15,059 nucleotides of DNA, taken from assembly GCA_003450915.1 (NCBI GenBank), contig DMEM01000103.1, forward strand, positions 1 through 15,059, written 5' to 3'. The notes under the pieces were generated by a model. It saw nothing but the letters and a program-made list of their open reading frames with translations. It did no database searches and was not told where the DNA came from. Shown in pieces: positions 13,963-15,059 of the stretch. The position numbers were made by a program, and so were the translations under genes. This DNA comes from Alphaproteobacteria bacterium. Its GTDB lineage: Bacteria > Pseudomonadota > Alphaproteobacteria > UBA1280 > UBA12223. Positions within the stretch are counted from its first letter, which is position 1; each line of letters starts with the position of its first letter.

Positions 13963-14469
13963 CTATTCTTTAACACAAGCAATTCTTTGATCAAAGTTAC
14001 AAGTTTGAGTTTGTAATTTTCCAGTGCTTGGGTTTAATACTGTTGTTTTATAAGAAGAGTTAGATGAAGTTATTGTATAACCTTGACAGAAATTATCTGC
14101 CATTGTTGTAGATACTGTTATAAGTCTTCCTGTTTTTAACATTGCCTTGTCTTTTCCTGAAGATAACGATAAGTAAGGATCAAGCACAGCATAATTATTA
14201 CCAGAAGGCAAATCTTTAAAAATATATTTAAAATCATCATACTCAGCTGATCTAGTTCCTGGAAATGCATCATCACAAAGTTCATGTGCTAATAAAGGAG
14301 GAGCTAATTTCTTTGAATTCTTATATGATTTTGAATTCCAGCCCATATCTCCTTTTACTATAATATAACCTTCATATTTTGGAGGAGCTATTGCAGCACC
14401 TGTTCTGCTTGCTGCAAATGAGCTGTGTATATTAAACAATACTGCTATTATTAATAAAAAATATTTCAT
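13963..14469 (-). CDS. Secreted Cys-containing protein, paralogue of its upstream neighbour (168 aa)
   Basis: I do not recognise a named family. A Sec signal peptide occupies residues 1-19 (MKYFLLIIAVLFNIHSSFA, cleavage before AS), so the protein is exported. The mature part has four cysteines (65, 128, 157, 165), probably two disulfides. Landmarks are LCDDAFPGTRS (64-74), DFKYIF (79-84), NYAVLDPYL (92-100), FCQGY (127-131) and CNFDQRIACVKE (157-168). The same landmarks occur in the same order and spacing in the neighbouring protein encoded at 14490-15059, so the two share a domain. The ATG at 14467-14469 has AAGGA 11 nt upstream, and the gene follows the neighbour by 20 bp, so they form an operon. 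It shares the bidirectional terminator at 13922-13950. Confidence 0.7.
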   Translation of the reverse strand: MKYFLLIIAVLFNIHSSFAASRTGAAIAPPKYEGYIIVKGDMGWNSKSYKNSKKLAPPLLAHELCDDAFPGTRSAEYDDFKYIFKDLPSGNNYAVLDPYLSLSSGKDKAMLKTGRLITVSTTMADNFCQGYTITSSNSSYKTTVLNPSTGKLQTQTCNFDQRIACVKE

Positions 14470-14489
14470 TTTTCTTTTTTTCCTTAAGT

Positions 14490-15059
14490 TTAATCTCTAA
14501 CACACATAATATAGCCTTCTGAATTACAGCCCATTGCATTATATTCAATACCACCACTTTCAGGCTGCATTCTTATTGATTTAAATGAAGAAGATAAAGA
14601 ATTATAACCATCACAGTTACCATCTAAATCTAAAGAACCACTATAAACAAAACCACTTGTTGCTGATGTCGAATTATTACTGCGACCTAAAACTGCATCA
14701 AATACAAAGTAATCATTAGTACTTGAAAGCACACTACCTTTTTCTATTAAATATTTAACATCCGCGGCCCTCATAGCTCTTGCTCCTTTATGATCTTTAT
14801 CACATAAATAATCTGCAGCAAAAGCCCCTTCTCCTAAAGTACCAGGAGCCTGAAAATCAGAACTTGTTACATAAACAGGTGATCCTGCATAGCTTGAAAT
14901 TTCTCCCATTAACTTTAATGAATCTAAATAACCTAAAACATCATAACAATCATCAGAATCCACTCCTACTTTCCCAGGCATGTAATATTTATTTTTTGTA
15001 GCACATGTTTTTAAACCATCATAATAACTCTTATAAGAGTCATATTCTGATTGCTGATA
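14490..15059 (-). CDS. Partial: Cys-containing protein with the same C-terminal domain (N-terminus outside window)
   Basis: The reading frame is open from the window edge at 15059 to the stop at 14490-14492, giving at least 189 residues. An internal ATG at 14979-14981 exists but is unlikely to be the start, since coding-like sequence with another Cys precedes it. The C-terminal 110 residues match the 168-aa downstream protein: LCDKDHKGARAMRAADVKYLI, YFVFDAVL, NCDGYNSLSSS, CNSEGYIMCVRD, with the four domain cysteines conserved. Two further cysteines lie in the N-terminal part seen here (TCATK and DDCYD). A Tyr/Ser/Asn-rich composition suggests an exported protein. Pilin- or pseudopilin-type exported proteins sometimes carry such Cys-containing C-terminal domains, but the diagnostic N-terminus is not in the window. 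Confidence 0.68.
   Translation of the reverse strand, partial: YQQSEYDSYKSYYDGLKTCATKNKYYMPGKVGVDSDDCYDVLGYLDSLKLMGEISSYAGSPVYVTSSDFQAPGTLGEGAFAADYLCDKDHKGARAMRAADVKYLIEKGSVLSSTNDYFVFDAVLGRSNNSTSATSGFVYSGSLDLDGNCDGYNSLSSSFKSIRMQPESGGIEYNAMGCNSEGYIMCVRD

Noticed and set aside
14979..14981. ATG inside the truncated gene at the window edge as a true start.
   Set aside because: The frame stays open to 15059 with coding-like residues including a Cys, and there is no convincing ribosome binding site, so it is an internal Met.
14780..15001. 73-codon plus-strand frame opposite the truncated exported-protein gene.
   Set aside because: Leu/His/Gln/Asn-rich product typical of an antisense reading; the minus-strand frame has the paralogous domain.
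1..15059. tRNA or rRNA genes, CRISPR arrays, insertion sequences, prophage genes.
   Set aside because: No cloverleaf-like segment, regularly spaced repeat, transposase or phage structural motif was seen in any gap or frame.

Overview
The window is AT-rich and reads as chromosomal sequence from a flagellated, low-GC alphaproteobacterium, probably a host-associated or gut-type lineage. The evidence is a CheR chemotaxis methyltransferase, a FliK-like flagellar protein, a VirB11 ATPase, a RsmB/NOP-family RNA methyltransferase of the alphaproteobacterial type, a DUF4396 protein, and a uracil-DNA-glycosylase-like gene directly upstream of a soluble lytic transglycosylase. The lineage is inferred from gene content and motifs; no search was run.

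Layout. (1) 1-2478, minus strand: trmL (tRNA wobble 2'-O-methyltransferase), an isolated virB11-type ATPase with an imperfect palindrome at its 3' end, and a DUF4396 membrane protein with its own terminator. (2) 2553-3830, plus strand: an RsmB-like rRNA m5C methyltransferase. (3) 3845-7066, minus strand: four unrecognised membrane-protein genes (279, 286, 224 and 88 aa). Each appears to be a self-contained unit with its own TTGA-type promoter, a good Shine-Dalgarno sequence and its own terminator. Three of the terminators are almost the same hairpin, and terminators abut the next promoter. This is the most unusual block and the best candidate for an undescribed system, but its function cannot be read from sequence. 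(4) 7091-13950, plus strand: a degenerate UDG-like protein, probably from a leaderless transcript, and slt; then, after a long inverted repeat, rnhB, a Cys-free FliK-like protein, cheR and a small QueF-like protein, closed by a bidirectional terminator. (5) 13963-15059, minus strand: two adjacent paralogous Cys-containing proteins, at least one with a signal peptide; the upstream one runs off the window.

How they fit together. trmL, the RsmB-like gene and rnhB are housekeeping RNA modification and nucleic-acid maintenance. slt remodels peptidoglycan. The fliK-like and cheR genes belong to motility and chemotaxis and appear to be co-transcribed with the 113-aa QueF-like gene. Two plus-strand genes (UDG-like and QueF-like) look like divergent relatives of known enzymes that have lost some or all active-site residues. 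No tRNA, rRNA, insertion sequence or CRISPR array was seen.
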